A DNA stretch of 42,111 nucleotides, taken from an uncultured Selenomonadaceae bacterium. GTDB taxonomy: Bacteria > Bacillota > Negativicutes > Selenomonadales > Selenomonadaceae. Below, one piece after another: positions 41,663 through 42,111 of the stretch; position 1 is the first letter of the stretch, and each line of letters opens with the position of its first letter. Below the pieces are notes generated by a model. It saw nothing but the letters and a program-made list of their open reading frames with translations. It ran no database searches and had not been told where the DNA came from. The translations under genes and the position numbers were made by a program. The stretch is taken from NCBI GenBank assembly GCA_905234195.1, contig CAJOFR010000014.1:1-42111 (forward strand). The letters are read 5' to 3'.

Positions 41663-41778
41663 CCCTAGAAAGGGAGATTTACTTTTCTTTTTTAGAAAAA
41701 GAAAAGTAACAAAAGAAAAACGCCCGCTGAGATTGCATCACGCAATCAGCGCGGGCATGGCCGTCATCCATGACGGCC
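41663..41778 (-). repeat. Multi-hairpin dispersed element, copy D
   Basis: In + order it has H0 (41663-41674, CCCT-AGAA-AGGG), H1 (41681-41707), H2 (41722-41756) and H3 (41759-41778, GGCCGTCA/TGACGGCC). On the minus strand it follows the small Fe-S gene by 16 bases, with H2 and a T-rich link in terminator orientation. TAATCTC and TAATCCC words lie on both sides. Confidence 0.85.
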
Positions 41779-41794
41779 TTATTTTTACTAATCT

Positions 41795-42028
41795 CTAATC
41801 CCTGACAACTAGTACGAGCGCGCCGGTGGGACAAACTTCCGCGATTAACTTCCAATCTTCGGGTTTGGAGGTATCGACGAAAATTTTTCCTTCGCGAAAA
41901 AAAATTCCGCCGCATTCGGATTCCAAAAGACAGGCGGCGCAATTCGCACAAACTTTTTCGTCAAAAATTATTTTGTCAATTTGAATCAACCTTCTTGTCA
42001 AATTTTCTACAATTGACAAACTCCCCAC
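41795..42028 (-). CDS. Small 4Fe-4S ferredoxin-like protein, 5' end overlapped by an IS end
   Basis: The protein has the cysteine pattern CANCAACLLESEC followed by EVCPTGAL near the end, as in single-cluster ferredoxin-like domains (the divergent mono-cluster YjdI-like group is a fair match). The central part FREGKIFVDTSKPEDWKLIAE fits this group. The first available start, GTG 42026-42028, lies inside the IS right-end hairpin. The predicted IS boundary is at 42013, so only codons from about 42012 downwards are native. The original start may be lost, or a weak start such as ATT or TTG near 41976-41998 behind AGAAGG may be used. The gene is followed by repeat copy D as a probable terminator. 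Confidence 0.7.
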   Translation of the reverse strand: MGSLSIVENLTRRLIQIDKIIFDEKVCANCAACLLESECGGIFFREGKIFVDTSKPEDWKLIAEVCPTGALVLVVRD

Positions 42029-42111
42029 GAATAAATTCGGGGGATTCTGCTATCATCAACCAATGCCCCAAAAGAGAGGTCTTACAAAGTCTCCTGCAAT
42101 GGTCGTTGCCC
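42013..42111 (-). mobile_element. Right end and omega-RNA region of an IS200/IS605 element (tnpB side, partial)
   Basis: Read on the minus strand, the sequence has GGAGACTTTGTAAGACCTC, then GAAT (42044-42047), a hairpin CCCCCGAAT/ATTCGTGGGG (42023-42043), AGTTTG and TCAA (42013-42016). In IS608 the right end has the same order: guide GAAT, hairpin, cleavage site TCAA. The conserved stretch before the hairpin is like the 3' region of tnpB transcripts that folds as omega-RNA. The tnpB gene itself would lie beyond 42111 on the minus strand. The flank after TCAA begins TTGTAGAAAATTTGAC and would be the guide segment. Confidence 0.7.

Noticed and set aside
1-42111. tRNA and rRNA genes
   Set aside because: I looked for cloverleaf motifs such as GTTCGANTC with CCA-type ends and for rRNA sequence and recognised none.

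Overview
This 42.1 kb window looks like a chromosomal segment of a strictly anaerobic, flagellated member of the Negativicutes, most likely Selenomonadaceae-like. The lineage call is an inference. It rests on the mix of Firmicutes-style genes (gatCA, single-chain purL, tmcAL, strong AGGAGG ribosome sites) with an anaerobic ribonucleotide reductase, a rubrerythrin-type peroxide defence protein, CheV, a very large flagellin and heptosyltransferases. AT-rich words of the AAAATTTT type are common inside the genes.

Layout, left to right. (1) 1-95 is the end of an IS200/IS605-type element that has cut a Rpn-family nuclease gene. (2) 344-3.7 kb, minus strand: gatC, a secreted acetolactate decarboxylase, gatA and a metallo-beta-lactamase-fold hydrolase, in one operon without gatB. 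(3) 3.8-9.4 kb: an anaerobic NTP reductase (nrdD) that ends before the usual glycyl-radical loop, a flavin reductase/rubredoxin/rubrerythrin fusion, a second MBL hydrolase, a DsbA/FrnE-like protein and a P-loop kinase-like protein. (4) 9.6-18.7 kb, minus strand: purL, a CCG-domain protein, a DUF2156 protein with a non-AUG start, a type II restriction-modification pair and two penicillin-binding/beta-lactamase-fold proteins, closely spaced. (5) 18.9-26.9 kb, minus strand: a dynamin-like GTPase, an ACP/KASIII/SDR trio, a folate operon (folP, folB, a folK-folA fusion) and cheV. (6) 27.2-32.4 kb, plus strand: a tandem receiver protein, a chemoreceptor, a sugar-binding lipoprotein and tmcAL. (7) 32.6-41.2 kb, minus strand: a flagellin of about 1033 residues, then two autotransporter-type O-heptosyltransferases, a GT9 glycosyltransferase, an FkbM methyltransferase and a small unknown gene. 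(8) 41.8-42.1 kb: a small Fe-S protein whose 5' end is overlapped by the right end and omega-RNA region of another IS200/IS605 element.

The most interesting content is the flagellin region. Two tandem heptosyltransferases with a four-cysteine metal finger, a GT9 enzyme and an FkbM methyltransferase lie downstream of a giant Ser/Thr/Ala-rich flagellin on the same strand. The GT9 and FkbM genes each carry an in-frame run of nine G. Together this suggests a phase-variable flagellin O-heptosylation system. The second notable feature is a dispersed non-coding element of up to four consecutive hairpins (five full or near-full copies plus relics). Its stems change in sequence but keep their pairing between copies, and one inverted pair brackets the tandem-receiver gene.

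All calls were made by eye from translated motifs and start-site context; no database or folding program was used.
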